Below, in pieces: positions 1-6,398 of a DNA stretch of 11,045 bases (positions are counted from its first letter, which is position 1; each line of letters begins with the position of its first letter). The DNA comes from Chlorobium sp. GTDB taxonomy: Bacteria; Bacteroidota; Chlorobiia; Chlorobiales; Chlorobiaceae. The DNA is taken from contig JAPHUN010000027.1 in assembly GCA_026193435.1 (NCBI GenBank), positions 1-11,045 of the forward strand, in the 5' to 3' direction. Made by a program: the position numbers and the translations under genes. The notes under the pieces were generated by a model. That model made no database searches. It was not told the origin of the DNA and saw only the letters and a program-made list of their open reading frames with translations.

Positions 1-311
1 AAATGCGCCGCAGTGAGCCCTGAAAGCACGTCGGCAAGGAAAATTACAATCAGAACCGAGATGAGTGTGCTTTGCAGTGAACGGTTTTTATACAGAAAGA
101 TCGCGGCGATCGAAAGAATTCCGGAAATCGGCGAAAGAATACTCGAGACATAGACTCCTGTGATGTGCACTATTCCGGCCGACGAAAAAGGAGAGAAGTC
201 GGTGAGGAGATATGCAGTTCCAGCCATATAGTACCAGAAGGGAAAGAGCAGGCTTGAAAAAGCAAGAAGGGCTGCAATGAAAAGGTAGAGACTTTGTGCT
301 CGTGCCAGCAT
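1..311 (-). CDS. DUF4293-like integral membrane protein (partial, C-terminus off the left edge)
   Basis: An open frame reads leftwards from an ATG at 311 to the window edge without a stop, giving 103 visible residues. It begins MLARAQSLYLFIAALLAFSS, the pattern of DUF4293 proteins (a short polar start with xQxLYL, then a hydrophobic helix). Three hydrophobic stretches are visible at about residues 8-29, 44-72 and 80-100, with a short basic KNRS turn between the last two. The full family is usually a small four-helix membrane protein, so roughly one helix is missing here. The start is fixed by an in-frame TGA at 336-338 and no other ATG between. There is no clear Shine-Dalgarno. It lies 37 bp downstream of the kdtA stop on the same strand, so co-transcription is likely. 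The family has no established biochemical function; the assignment rests on N-terminal similarity and topology. Confidence 0.7.
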   Translation of the reverse strand, partial: MLARAQSLYLFIAALLAFSSLLFPFWYYMAGTAYLLTDFSPFSSAGIVHITGVYVSSILSPISGILSIAAIFLYKNRSLQSTLISVLIVIFLADVLSGLTAAH

Positions 312-348
312 GATAATGAAGGTTTTATGTTTTTGTCAAATATACGCA

Positions 349-1620
349 TTAGATGGTAATGCTGTTCAGGATCTTTTTTGCAACGGTTTGCGATGCACCG
401 AGCCGTTCTTGTACGAAGCTGCCCGCAAGCCTTCCCTGCAAGGCTCTCGCGTCGGGATTGTCCACCAGCTTTCTCAGCGTATCGGCAAGGGTGTCGCGGT
501 CGGGGATTACAGTTGCGGCAGTAATGCGGACAAGTTCTTCAGCTTCCGGTGAATTATGATGGTTCGGTCCGAACAGGACGGGTATGCCGTAGACCGCAGG
601 TTCAAGGGTGTTATGAACATTGACCCCGAATCCGCCGCCTACATAGGCTATCCCGGCAAGCGTATAGAGTTCCGCAAGCAGGCCGACTGTATCGACGACA
701 AGGACACTGTTTGACGAAAAGTCCTCAGGCAGAGATGATAGTCTTGAAAAGGAGATCCCTGAGGCATCCAGCATCCTTTCCAGCCGGCTGATATTGTCCG
801 GTGAAACATCATGCGGCACAAGAATCAGACTCAGCTTCCCGGCAAGCTCCATAGAGGCAGGAAGAAGTATTTCCTCATCCCTTTCCCAGGTGCTTCCCGC
901 GACAAGAAGAAGCTTTCCGGCATAACAGGCGGCAAGGGTATCGATTTTTGACGTGTTTGCGCTTCGTTGCACTACCTGATCGAATCTGGGATCACCTGCC
1001 GTAAGGGCATCGTTTCTTCCGAACAGTGTCGCGAACCGTTCACGGTCTTTTTCTGAAACCGTATAGATGTAATCAAACAGCGAAAATACCTGCCGGTAGA
1101 ACTGCCGGACAAGCGGTTTTCCATATATGGAGCGATCCTGAAGAACAGCCGCCACAAGGAAAAGGAGCGCCCCGCTCTTTTTTGCGGCAAGGAGATGGTT
1201 CGGCCAGAAATCATAGCGCATGATCACCACGACATCCGGACGTATGAGCGCCACAGTTTTTTTCGCGTTTTGTTTTGTGTCGACCGGATGATACCATACC
1301 GCGGCCGCATCGGGATAGTTTCGGTAAACGCTGTAACCGGAGTCGGATTGAAATGATACAAATATGGCAATATCCGGTCTCGATTTTTTTAACGCGGCTA
1401 TGATCGGTCTGGATTGCTCAAACTCGCCCGCAGATGCGGCATGAATCCAGACGCGAAATTCGGAATCCTTTTTTTCAGCGACTGATTGTTCCAGTTCCGT
1501 GAACATGTTCTTGCGGACATCAAAAAAAGTCCGCAATCTCGGAAAAGCCGGGCTGAACAGCTTCAGGGAGCCTGCTAAAAGAGGAACTAGTGCATTATAG
1601 AGGAAAAGCTGCGGTGCCAT
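349..1620 (-). CDS. waaA: 3-deoxy-D-manno-octulosonic acid (Kdo) transferase
   Basis: 423 residues, the usual length for WaaA/KdtA, the inner-membrane GT-B glycosyltransferase that moves Kdo from CMP-Kdo onto lipid IVA in lipid A-Kdo assembly. The N-terminal domain has HAASAGE (residues 60-66), whose Glu matches the catalytic base of the family, and the sequence RYDFWPN at 135-141 where many proteobacterial members have ETELWPN. The middle has GDPRFD (209-214), GSTWERDEE (242-250) and VPHD (268-271). The donor-binding end has VGGGFG (327-332) then HNTLEPAVYG from 336 and LFGPNHHN from 349. The first 20 or so residues are hydrophobic, as in membrane-associated WaaA. The ATG at 1620 is the natural start, though no good Shine-Dalgarno precedes it. 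The gene diverges from the lapA-like gene across a 665-bp spacer, with the DUF4293 gene just downstream. Whether it adds one, two or more Kdo residues cannot be told. kdtA is an alternative symbol. Confidence 0.93.
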   Translation of the reverse strand: MAPQLFLYNALVPLLAGSLKLFSPAFPRLRTFFDVRKNMFTELEQSVAEKKDSEFRVWIHAASAGEFEQSRPIIAALKKSRPDIAIFVSFQSDSGYSVYRNYPDAAAVWYHPVDTKQNAKKTVALIRPDVVVIMRYDFWPNHLLAAKKSGALLFLVAAVLQDRSIYGKPLVRQFYRQVFSLFDYIYTVSEKDRERFATLFGRNDALTAGDPRFDQVVQRSANTSKIDTLAACYAGKLLLVAGSTWERDEEILLPASMELAGKLSLILVPHDVSPDNISRLERMLDASGISFSRLSSLPEDFSSNSVLVVDTVGLLAELYTLAGIAYVGGGFGVNVHNTLEPAVYGIPVLFGPNHHNSPEAEELVRITAATVIPDRDTLADTLRKLVDNPDARALQGRLAGSFVQERLGASQTVAKKILNSITI

Positions 1621-1653
1621 GGTTAACTTGCTCTAATGAGGAACATGTCATCT

Positions 1654-1703
1654 TTAGGTATGCCTAAGCTGATCGTTTCAACAAATGCTTTAAGCTGTCA
1701 ACT
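1654..1703 (-). promoter_or_regulatory. Possible kdtA upstream control region
   Basis: Reading towards kdtA, a perfect TTGACA lies at 1703-1698. The best hexamer at 18-nt spacing, AACGAT, is a poor -10 box. A short palindrome, TTAGG-TATG-CCTAA (1654-1667), sits 34-47 bp upstream of the kdtA ATG and could be an operator or a leader hairpin. No regulator is recognised. This is weak pattern evidence only. Confidence 0.22.
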
Positions 1704-1711
1704 TTATACTA

Positions 1712-1717
1712 TATAAT
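1712..1717 (+). promoter_or_regulatory. Isolated perfect TATAAT (-10-like) box
   Basis: TATAAT in an AT-rich run (actatataatgcg) within the kdtA-lapA spacer, pointing right. The hexamer 17 nt upstream is TTTAAG, a poor -35 match. If used, it would start a transcript at about 1724 running into the 80-bp palindrome. No open reading frame of useful length follows it. A chance match is quite possible. Confidence 0.25.
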
Positions 1718-1818
1718 GCGTTATGCTGAATTTTCTTACAGCGGACATCTCACCCGATGGGTTGCGCGACCATAAAGCAGAAAAATCGCATGTGTTGAAA
1801 CCCTATGAGATTGTCGGT

Positions 1819-1898
1819 CATGCTGCATCTGCTTCGTTATAGGGAACTTGCGGTAGTCCACTACAGCGGCGTCCCCTGTGCCTTGCATCTACAGCATG
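1819..1898. repeat. 80-bp imperfect palindrome (long hairpin)
   Basis: The segment begins CATGCTG and ends with its exact complement CAGCATG. It is symmetric about 1858/1859, where GTAGT-CC-ACTAC (1853-1864) forms the apex. Aligning the two 40-nt arms without gaps gives about 23 Watson-Crick pairs plus 3 G-T pairs, clustered at the ends (seven in a row), at an AGGGGA-type block and at the tip, with internal loops between. Terminal ATCTGC and GATGC blocks are also partly matched. Just outside, ACCC-gat-GGGT (1752-1762) and GGTTGCGCGACC (1760-1771) are further small near-palindromes. The segment is non-coding and looks like a dispersed intergenic repeat or MITE-like element, but only one copy is in the window, so this is inference. 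It is not followed by a T-run, so it is not an ordinary terminator. Confidence 0.6.
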
Positions 1899-2072
1899 CT
1901 CAACAATCGATCAACTTAGGGTATGATTAAAAACTGAAAAATCAAAGTTCGTATGCCACTCTGTTATAGAGGATTCATGAACAGACAGCCACTATTCTTC
2001 CGGAGAGAGCCGAAGACAGTCCCGCAAGGTGTTTCGACACGAGAAGCAGGTTCATGGTTCGTTCATTCTTTA

Positions 2073-2141
2073 CCTGGATTTCCGTGTAAGACATGTGAAA
2101 CAGATGCTCAGATTTCACGGGTCAGGCACGGGAATGACAGG
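2073..2141. repeat. 69-bp imperfect inverted repeat (CTGGATTtCCG...CGGGAATgACAG type)
   Basis: The left arm (2073-2100) and right arm (2113-2141) pair over most of their length around a 12-nt loop (2101-2112). The outer blocks are CCTG with CAGG, ATT with AAT and CCGTG with CACGG; then GAC pairs with GTC, and the inner stem GTGAAA pairs with TTTCAC. One single-base gap and several mismatches suggest an ageing copy. The outer halves resemble the intergenic palindromes of many bacteria that carry a TGGATTCCCG / CGGGAATGACAG pair. Whether other copies exist in this genome cannot be seen. It lies about 145 bp upstream of the lapA-like start and shows no coding potential. Confidence 0.6.
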
Positions 2142-2285
2142 GAGTGGAGAGGAGGCATGCCGGGGCTCTGTGATGTAAGGCTGAATAGGGGATAAAAGCG
2201 TATATTAGCAGAGTAGTGCTTATCAATAGGTATGAGGGCAAACGAAGTCAACGAACGTTGTGAGAAAAAAAATGAGGAGGCTGCA

Positions 2286-2783
2286 ATGAAACTGCATACA
2301 ATCATACTTGTACTGGTCCTGTTTCTGGTGCTGCTGTTTGCCGGAATTAACTGGGGTCTGTTTGCCCGACAGGACAGCATTAATTTTATTTTTTTCAGCA
2401 TAGAAGCTCCGTTGGGAGTCATCATGCTTGGAACGCTCGGTGTTTTGAGTGTTCTCTATCTTCTTTTTATCGGAAGACTTGAGGTATCGTCAATGATGGA
2501 AGAAAGAAAAAGCAACAAGGCGCTCCAGGAGGCTCGTGAGCTTGCCCTGAGTAAGGAAAAGAGCCGGATTACAGAGCTGCAGAATACAATTTCCGGGCAG
2601 ATCGGGGCTTTTGGAGAAAGGTTCGGGACGCTGGAAAACAAGATTATGGGTGTGGCAGACAAGTTCGCCGGAGTGGAAAGCAAGGTCGATGATATGATTG
2701 CCCGATTTGACGAAGAAGGTGTCTTTATCGTCCGCAAAGAAGAAGAGGGAAAGTCCGGTGATACCGGCGATGGCGCATCATAA
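2286..2783 (+). CDS. LapA/DUF1049-like two-helix membrane protein with coiled-coil tail
   Basis: The chosen start is the ATG at 2286, preceded by a strong Shine-Dalgarno GAGGAGG (2274-2280) with 5-nt spacing. The frame is open back to 2232, but that earlier ATG adds 18 polar residues and has no ribosome site. The resulting 165-residue protein has a first hydrophobic helix at about residues 5-24 (MKLHTIILVLVLFLVLLFAG), a NWGLFARQDSINFIFFSIEAPLG linker and a second helix at about 42-63. This is the layout of DUF1049/LapA proteins, whose second helix follows an F-x-P-L-G type turn. Residues from about 69 to 135 are charged and heptad-like (ERKSNKALQEARELALSKEK), predicting a cytoplasmic coiled coil, then an acidic GDTGDGAS end. 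In E. coli LapA works with LapB in LPS regulation; an envelope role would fit the neighbouring kdtA, but the genes are divergent and this is inference. The tail is longer than in minimal DUF1049 proteins. Confidence 0.68.
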   Translation: MKLHTIILVLVLFLVLLFAGINWGLFARQDSINFIFFSIEAPLGVIMLGTLGVLSVLYLLFIGRLEVSSMMEERKSNKALQEARELALSKEKSRITELQNTISGQIGAFGERFGTLENKIMGVADKFAGVESKVDDMIARFDEEGVFIVRKEEEGKSGDTGDGAS

Positions 2784-2795
2784 CTTCCAAACGGC

Positions 2796-2848
2796 CTGCT
2801 GATCGCAAAATCCTCTGAAATAAGGACTTAAAAGGCGATCTGTGGCAG
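2796..2848 (+). other. Nested stem-loop just after the lapA-like gene
   Basis: CTGC-t-GATCGC (2796-2806) can pair with GCGATC-tgtg-GCAG (2835-2848), and the loop holds an inner TCCT/AGGA stem. It starts 12 nt after the stop codon. No T-run follows, so it is more like a 3'-end RNA structure or processing stem than an intrinsic terminator. It could also be a chance fold. Confidence 0.33.
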
Positions 2849-2969
2849 AAGGCGAAGAATAATTAGCGTTTTGCCGGATTAATTCGTACCATGAGCTGTG
2901 TTCTGTCTGCCGTATAGTGCGGCGAATGGACGAAAAGGGAAGTAACGATATTGATGAGATACGTTGTGA

Positions 2970-3004
2970 GCCAGCCGAAGGGCGGCATGTTAAGAGTTTT
3001 TTTT
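2970..3004 (+). terminator. Weak terminator candidate after the lapA-like gene
   Basis: A GC-rich stem GCC(a)GCC-gaag-GGCGGC (2970-2986) with a one-base bulge is followed, after 10 nt, by eight consecutive T (2997-3004). The gap between stem and T-run is too long for a classic intrinsic terminator, so this is only a candidate end for the lapA transcript, about 190 bp past its stop. Confidence 0.28.
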
Positions 3005-3009
3005 GTTAG

Positions 3010-3043
3010 TGAAACCTCACCTGTTTCAGGATTCTCACCTGTT
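3010..3043. promoter_or_regulatory. Small repeats upstream of deaD: TGAAAC-N7-GTTTCA and two CTCACCTGTT
   Basis: A 6-bp inverted repeat TGAAAC-ctcacct-GTTTCA spans 3010-3028. The ten bases CTCACCTGTT occur at 3016-3025 and again at 3034-3043, an exact direct repeat with an 18-bp period. Together they could form a regulator binding site or structured leader for the helicase gene that starts 135 bp later. The rest of the 2784-3177 spacer holds no convincing gene. No promoter with good -35 and -10 boxes was found there. Confidence 0.32.
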
Positions 3044-3177
3044 GAGCACAGCTTTTTCTCATATACTCCTCCCGGCAGTTATATTCATTTTTGATACCTT
3101 GAAAAACGTACGGGTTTCGACGTTGTCGGAACAGCTGCGGCAGTTCGCGGTATCCTCATTTCAGGAGATACAGTTGT

Positions 3178-4953
3178 ATGACGAAAAACAATGGTGAAAC
3201 AGTAGAATCCACAGGATTCAAAGATCTCGGGCTTTCAGCTCATGTGCTTGACGCGCTGGAAAAAGTTGGTTACGAGACACCGACCCCGGTTCAGCTTCAG
3301 ACTATTCCGATAATTCTCAAAGGCAGCGATGTTCTTGGTCAGGCACAGACCGGAACCGGAAAAACAGCTGCATTCGCGCTGCCGCTTCTCTCTACAATCG
3401 ATCTGTCCAATGCATCTCCGCAGGTGCTTGTCCTTACACCGACAAGGGAGCTCGCTCTGCAGGTGGCAGAAGCTTTCCAGCGATACGCTTCCTGTATGGA
3501 GGACTTTCATGTGCTGCCGATCTACGGTGGTCAGGACTATAGCGGCCAGCTTCGACGTCTCAAGCGGGGCGTTCATGTCGTTGTCGGAACTCCGGGAAGG
3601 GTTATGGACCATATCAGGAGGCAGACACTGAACCTCAATGGGTTGAAGACGCTCGTGCTCGATGAGGCTGACGAGATGCTTCGTATGGGATTTGTCGATG
3701 ATGTCGAGTGGATTCTTGAAAAAACGCCTGCCACCCGTCAGGTCGCGCTCTTTTCCGCAACCATGCCGTCGGAGATCCGCCGAATCACGAGAAAATATCT
3801 CCGTGACTTCACGGAGGTCGCCATCAAGTCAAAAAGTTCTACGGTTGAAAGCACTACCCAGCGCTTTCTTCCGGTTTCAGGCCACCACAAGCTCGATGCG
3901 CTGACCCGGATTCTGGAAATCGAGCTCTACGATGGAGTGATCATTTTTGTTCGTACCAAGACACAGACGGTTGAACTGTCCGAAAAGCTGAGGGCGCGAG
4001 GCTATGCCGCAGCTGCGCTGAACGGTGACATGATGCAGAATCATCGGGAAAAAACTGTCGGTCAGTTTAAAAAGAGCGTCTATAATATTCTCATAGCCAC
4101 AGATGTGGCGGCAAGGGGACTGGATGTGGAACGGATCAGCCATGTTATTAACTATGACATTCCCACCGATACGGAAAGTTACGTCCATCGTATCGGTCGT
4201 ACCGGTCGTGCCGGCAGAAGCGGTGAGGCGATACTTTTTGTGACCCCTCGTGAGATGTCTATGCTGCGAACGATTGAAAAGGCCATTCGTAAAAGAATAG
4301 ACAGGATGGAGCTGCCTTCGACTGAAATCATCAACGACAAGCGTGTCGCGCGTTTCAAGCAGCAGATCAGTGACACTCTCTCTACCGCGGATCTTCATTT
4401 TTTCCGTGAACTTGTTGAATCCTACTGTTTTGAGCACGATGTTACCGCTCTGGATGCCGCCGCGGCACTTGCAAGTCTGTATCAGGGGGACAGTCCGCTT
4501 CTGCTCACGAAACAGATGAAACCCTCTGTACGGGAGCAAAAAGAGAGGAAAGGACGTCAGGATCATGCCGATGGCCGTTCATTCAAAAGTAAAGGCAAAA
4601 AAGACCCTCTTTACGAAGCGCTTGGTTTTGAGCGGTACCGCATAGAAGTAGGAGAACAACACGGTGTAAAACCCGGTAATATTGCCGGCGCGATTATCAA
4701 TGAGATCGGTCTTGACGGAGACGCCGTCGGGCGGATTACCATATTTGATGATCACAGTACTGTCGAACTGCCCGCAGGAATGCCCAAAGATGTTTTCATG
4801 GATCTTAAAAAGGTACGTGTATGCGGGCTGAAGCTGCAAGCCTCAAAGGCAGACGATGGAGCCGGTTCACCCGGAAAGTATTCGGCAAAAAACAACAGGA
4901 AACCCGCCAGGAGCTCTAATCGCGTTCCGGGAGGAAAGAAAAAAAGAAAGTAA
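3178..4953 (+). CDS. deaD: DEAD-box ATP-dependent RNA helicase, DeaD/CsdA type
   Basis: 591 residues containing the full DEAD-box core: upstream aromatic F14 and Q-motif Gln39 (PTPVQ), motif I AQTGTGKT (56-63), PTRELA (88-93), TPGR (138-141), DEAD (162-165), SAT (193-195), IIFVRTK (255-261), ATDVAARGLDV (307-317) and HRIGRTGRAGR (337-347). After a helical extension (about 360-445) and a charged linker comes a DbpA/CsdA-type RNA-binding domain at about 478-556 (YRIEVGEQHGVKPGNIAGAI, then VELPAGMP), ending in a lysine/arginine-rich tail (GGKKKRK). This order is that of E. coli DeaD/CsdA, which unwinds RNA in ribosome assembly, mRNA decay and cold adaptation. The ATG at 3178 follows AGGAGA (3163-3168) at 9-10 nt. 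The preceding 390-bp spacer leaves room for a long regulated leader, as in cold-inducible helicase genes, but that is inference. The next gene starts 108 bp downstream. Confidence 0.93.
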   Translation: MTKNNGETVESTGFKDLGLSAHVLDALEKVGYETPTPVQLQTIPIILKGSDVLGQAQTGTGKTAAFALPLLSTIDLSNASPQVLVLTPTRELALQVAEAFQRYASCMEDFHVLPIYGGQDYSGQLRRLKRGVHVVVGTPGRVMDHIRRQTLNLNGLKTLVLDEADEMLRMGFVDDVEWILEKTPATRQVALFSATMPSEIRRITRKYLRDFTEVAIKSKSSTVESTTQRFLPVSGHHKLDALTRILEIELYDGVIIFVRTKTQTVELSEKLRARGYAAAALNGDMMQNHREKTVGQFKKSVYNILIATDVAARGLDVERISHVINYDIPTDTESYVHRIGRTGRAGRSGEAILFVTPREMSMLRTIEKAIRKRIDRMELPSTEIINDKRVARFKQQISDTLSTADLHFFRELVESYCFEHDVTALDAAAALASLYQGDSPLLLTKQMKPSVREQKERKGRQDHADGRSFKSKGKKDPLYEALGFERYRIEVGEQHGVKPGNIAGAIINEIGLDGDAVGRITIFDDHSTVELPAGMPKDVFMDLKKVRVCGLKLQASKADDGAGSPGKYSAKNNRKPARSSNRVPGGKKKRK

Positions 4954-5060
4954 GTATCCCCGGCAGCGTTTTTTTGCAGGACAGGGGTTAACTCTGTAGT
5001 TTCCAATAGCAGCTGCACGGTAATCTCAGGAAATGAAAGAAACTTTCAGGGGGATGCACT

Positions 5061-5765
5061 ATGGATGGGAGTGATGATTCGGTAAACAGAAGCTCGAAAG
5101 GGTTCAGCGGCCTGAAAGTTCTTGCAATCGTCTTCGGGTCGGTCGTTCTTGCCGTTGTGGTTACGTTGCTCGTCGTGCGTTATTTCTTTTTCCCCGCACC
5201 CTTCTCCCCGGTCGAGCTGAACGCGCGCGAGCAGGAGGAGCTATCGGTAAAACTGGACAGGATCGAACAGGCAAGCGGTGTTTCACTTGCGGATATGTTC
5301 GGTGCCGCACCGGATGATGAACTGACGCAGGACGGTTTTCTGAAACCGGAACCTTACAGCGAAGAGGGTGCCAGTCGTGACATATACCTGACCGAACGGG
5401 AGCTCAACGCGCTGATTGCCAACAACACCGATCTTGCCAGAAAAGTAGCGGTCGATCTCTCTGAGGATCTGGTCAGCGCAAAATTGCTGGTTCCCGTAGA
5501 TTCTGATTTTCCGGTTCTCGGAGGCAAAACCATCAGGGTACGTGCAGGTATCGAGTTTGCCTATCGCGGAGGCAGGCCTGTGATGAAGCTCAAAGGAATA
5601 AGCCTGATGGGCGTTCCGCTCCCGAATGCCTGGATGGGAGGAATCAAGAATGTCGATCTTGTTGAAGAATACGGAAACGATCCCGGTTTCTGGAAGGGTT
5701 TTTCAGACGGGATTGACGCCATATCGGTTCGCGAGGGTAAACTGTTCATCCGCCTTAAAGAGTAG
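5061..5765 (+). CDS. Membrane-anchored protein of unknown function
   Basis: Not recognised with confidence. The 234-residue product has a polar N-terminus with a few basic residues, one strong transmembrane helix at about 18-44 (ending VVRYFFFPAPFSP) and a soluble domain of about 185 residues. The positive charges before the helix and lack of a signal-peptidase site suggest a signal anchor with the domain outside the cytoplasm. The domain has a LTERELNALI stretch (110-119), an alternating-strand region with VDLSEDLVSAKLLVPVDSDF (131-150), GGKTIRVRAGIEFAYRGGRP and a LKGISLMGVPLPNAWMGG segment (177-194), and ends in a short strand (GKLFIRLKE). The pattern of an 'ELN-Li' helix followed by beta strands is loosely like YpmS/DUF2140-type anchored proteins; this is a guess. 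No catalytic motif is evident. AGGGGG (5048-5053) lies 7 nt before the ATG. The DUF2721 gene follows 26 bp later, so the two are likely co-transcribed. Confidence 0.85.
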   Translation: MDGSDDSVNRSSKGFSGLKVLAIVFGSVVLAVVVTLLVVRYFFFPAPFSPVELNAREQEELSVKLDRIEQASGVSLADMFGAAPDDELTQDGFLKPEPYSEEGASRDIYLTERELNALIANNTDLARKVAVDLSEDLVSAKLLVPVDSDFPVLGGKTIRVRAGIEFAYRGGRPVMKLKGISLMGVPLPNAWMGGIKNVDLVEEYGNDPGFWKGFSDGIDAISVREGKLFIRLKE

Positions 5766-5791
5766 AAACAAGCGTTATTTCAACGATTCTC

Positions 5792-6253
5792 ATGCCGATG
5801 CAATCTGTGGAGCACCTCATTCCCATTATCCAGACGGCCGTAGGGCCTGTTATCCTCATCTCCGGCCTGGGACTGCTGCTGTTGACAATGACCAACAGGC
5901 TTGGCAGAATTATCGATCGGTCACGTTCACTATCCTGTGAGCTTGATTCACCTGACGCTCGTATCTGTGACAGGGTTTCTCTTGAAATCGATATTCTCTG
6001 GAGCAGGGCGAGAATGATCCGCATCGCTATCATGCTCGCTTCTTTCAGTTGTCTTTTTTCTTCTTTGCTTGTCATCGTTCTCTTTCTTTCACCCCTTGTG
6101 GCTCTCGACCTTCCGCTGCTGCTCTCTTTTCTGTTCATCTCCAGCATGGTCTGCCTGATTTTTTCCCTGGTATTCTTTCTCCTTGATGTCAACAGGACGC
6201 TCATGGCCCTGAAAATCGAGCTGGAAAGTCATAAAGACCGCCATTGCAGCTGA
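5792..6253 (+). CDS. DUF2721 family integral membrane protein
   Basis: 153 residues with three hydrophobic helices at about 12-33, 76-100 and 106-132. After the first helix comes LTMTNRLGRIIDRSRSLSCE (31-50), the TNRLxRIxDRxR signature of DUF2721 proteins. A cytoplasmic charged segment then leads to ILWSRARMIRIAI (68-80), the second family hallmark. The C-terminus is a short charged helix after DVNRTLMALKIELE. Function is unknown for the family. The ATG at 5792 has no good ribosome site, and an in-frame ATG two codons later (5798) is equally possible. It follows the anchored protein by 26 bp and is followed within 10 bp by a good intrinsic terminator, so it is probably the last gene of that transcript. 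Confidence 0.85.
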   Translation: MPMQSVEHLIPIIQTAVGPVILISGLGLLLLTMTNRLGRIIDRSRSLSCELDSPDARICDRVSLEIDILWSRARMIRIAIMLASFSCLFSSLLVIVLFLSPLVALDLPLLLSFLFISSMVCLIFSLVFFLLDVNRTLMALKIELESHKDRHCS

Positions 6254-6262
6254 TGCTGCCAG

Positions 6263-6304
6263 ACGATCTGTAGGATGGCATGAACGTTCCGGATCGTGTT
6301 TTTT
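6263..6304 (+). terminator. Intrinsic terminator after the DUF2721 gene
   Basis: The 8-bp stem ACGATCTG (6263-6270) / CGGATCGT (6290-6297), with one T-G wobble and a 19-nt loop, is followed one base later by TTTTTT (6299-6304). It begins 9 nt after the stop codon. The large loop weakens it somewhat, though GAACGTTC within the loop is itself self-complementary. It separates the helicase-side genes from the EEP/beta-CASP pair. Confidence 0.55.
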
Positions 6305-6398
6305 GTCGTATATTGAAGCAGTATAGCTGTACCTTTGAGCAGTTGTTTCCAGTTGTCAGTTCCCCGATCCGCTGTTAACAAGAAAAGGAGGTTAAGCC

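Noticed and set aside
311..339. TTGACA with TTATCA at 17-bp spacing, upstream of the DUF4293-like gene
   Set aside because: The would-be -10 box overlaps the start codon, so a transcript would begin inside the gene. Co-transcription with kdtA is simpler.
1819..1898. The 80-bp palindrome as an integron attC site, with xerD as its integrase
   Set aside because: No cassette array or attI is present, the recombinase lacks an integron-specific context and is a standard Xer about 7 kb away. The long mismatched arms also lack clear paired attC core sites.
1953..2195. 80-codon open frame on the plus strand in the kdtA-lapA spacer
   Set aside because: It runs through the 69-bp palindrome, has no ribosome site and encodes a low-complexity mix rich in R, P and C with no domain-like pattern.
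3003..3197. 64-codon frame overlapping the deaD start
   Set aside because: It has a non-ATG start with no Shine-Dalgarno, covers the repeat/leader region and overlaps the well-supported helicase start.
3877..4566. 229-codon minus-strand frame opposite deaD
   Set aside because: It is a shadow of the helicase gene; the plus-strand frame has every DEAD-box motif while this one has no recognisable pattern.
4954..5060. CCCC...GGGG with a T-run after deaD, as a terminator
   Set aside because: The T-run (about 4972-4978) lies inside the would-be loop rather than after the stem, and the arms pair only over four bases.
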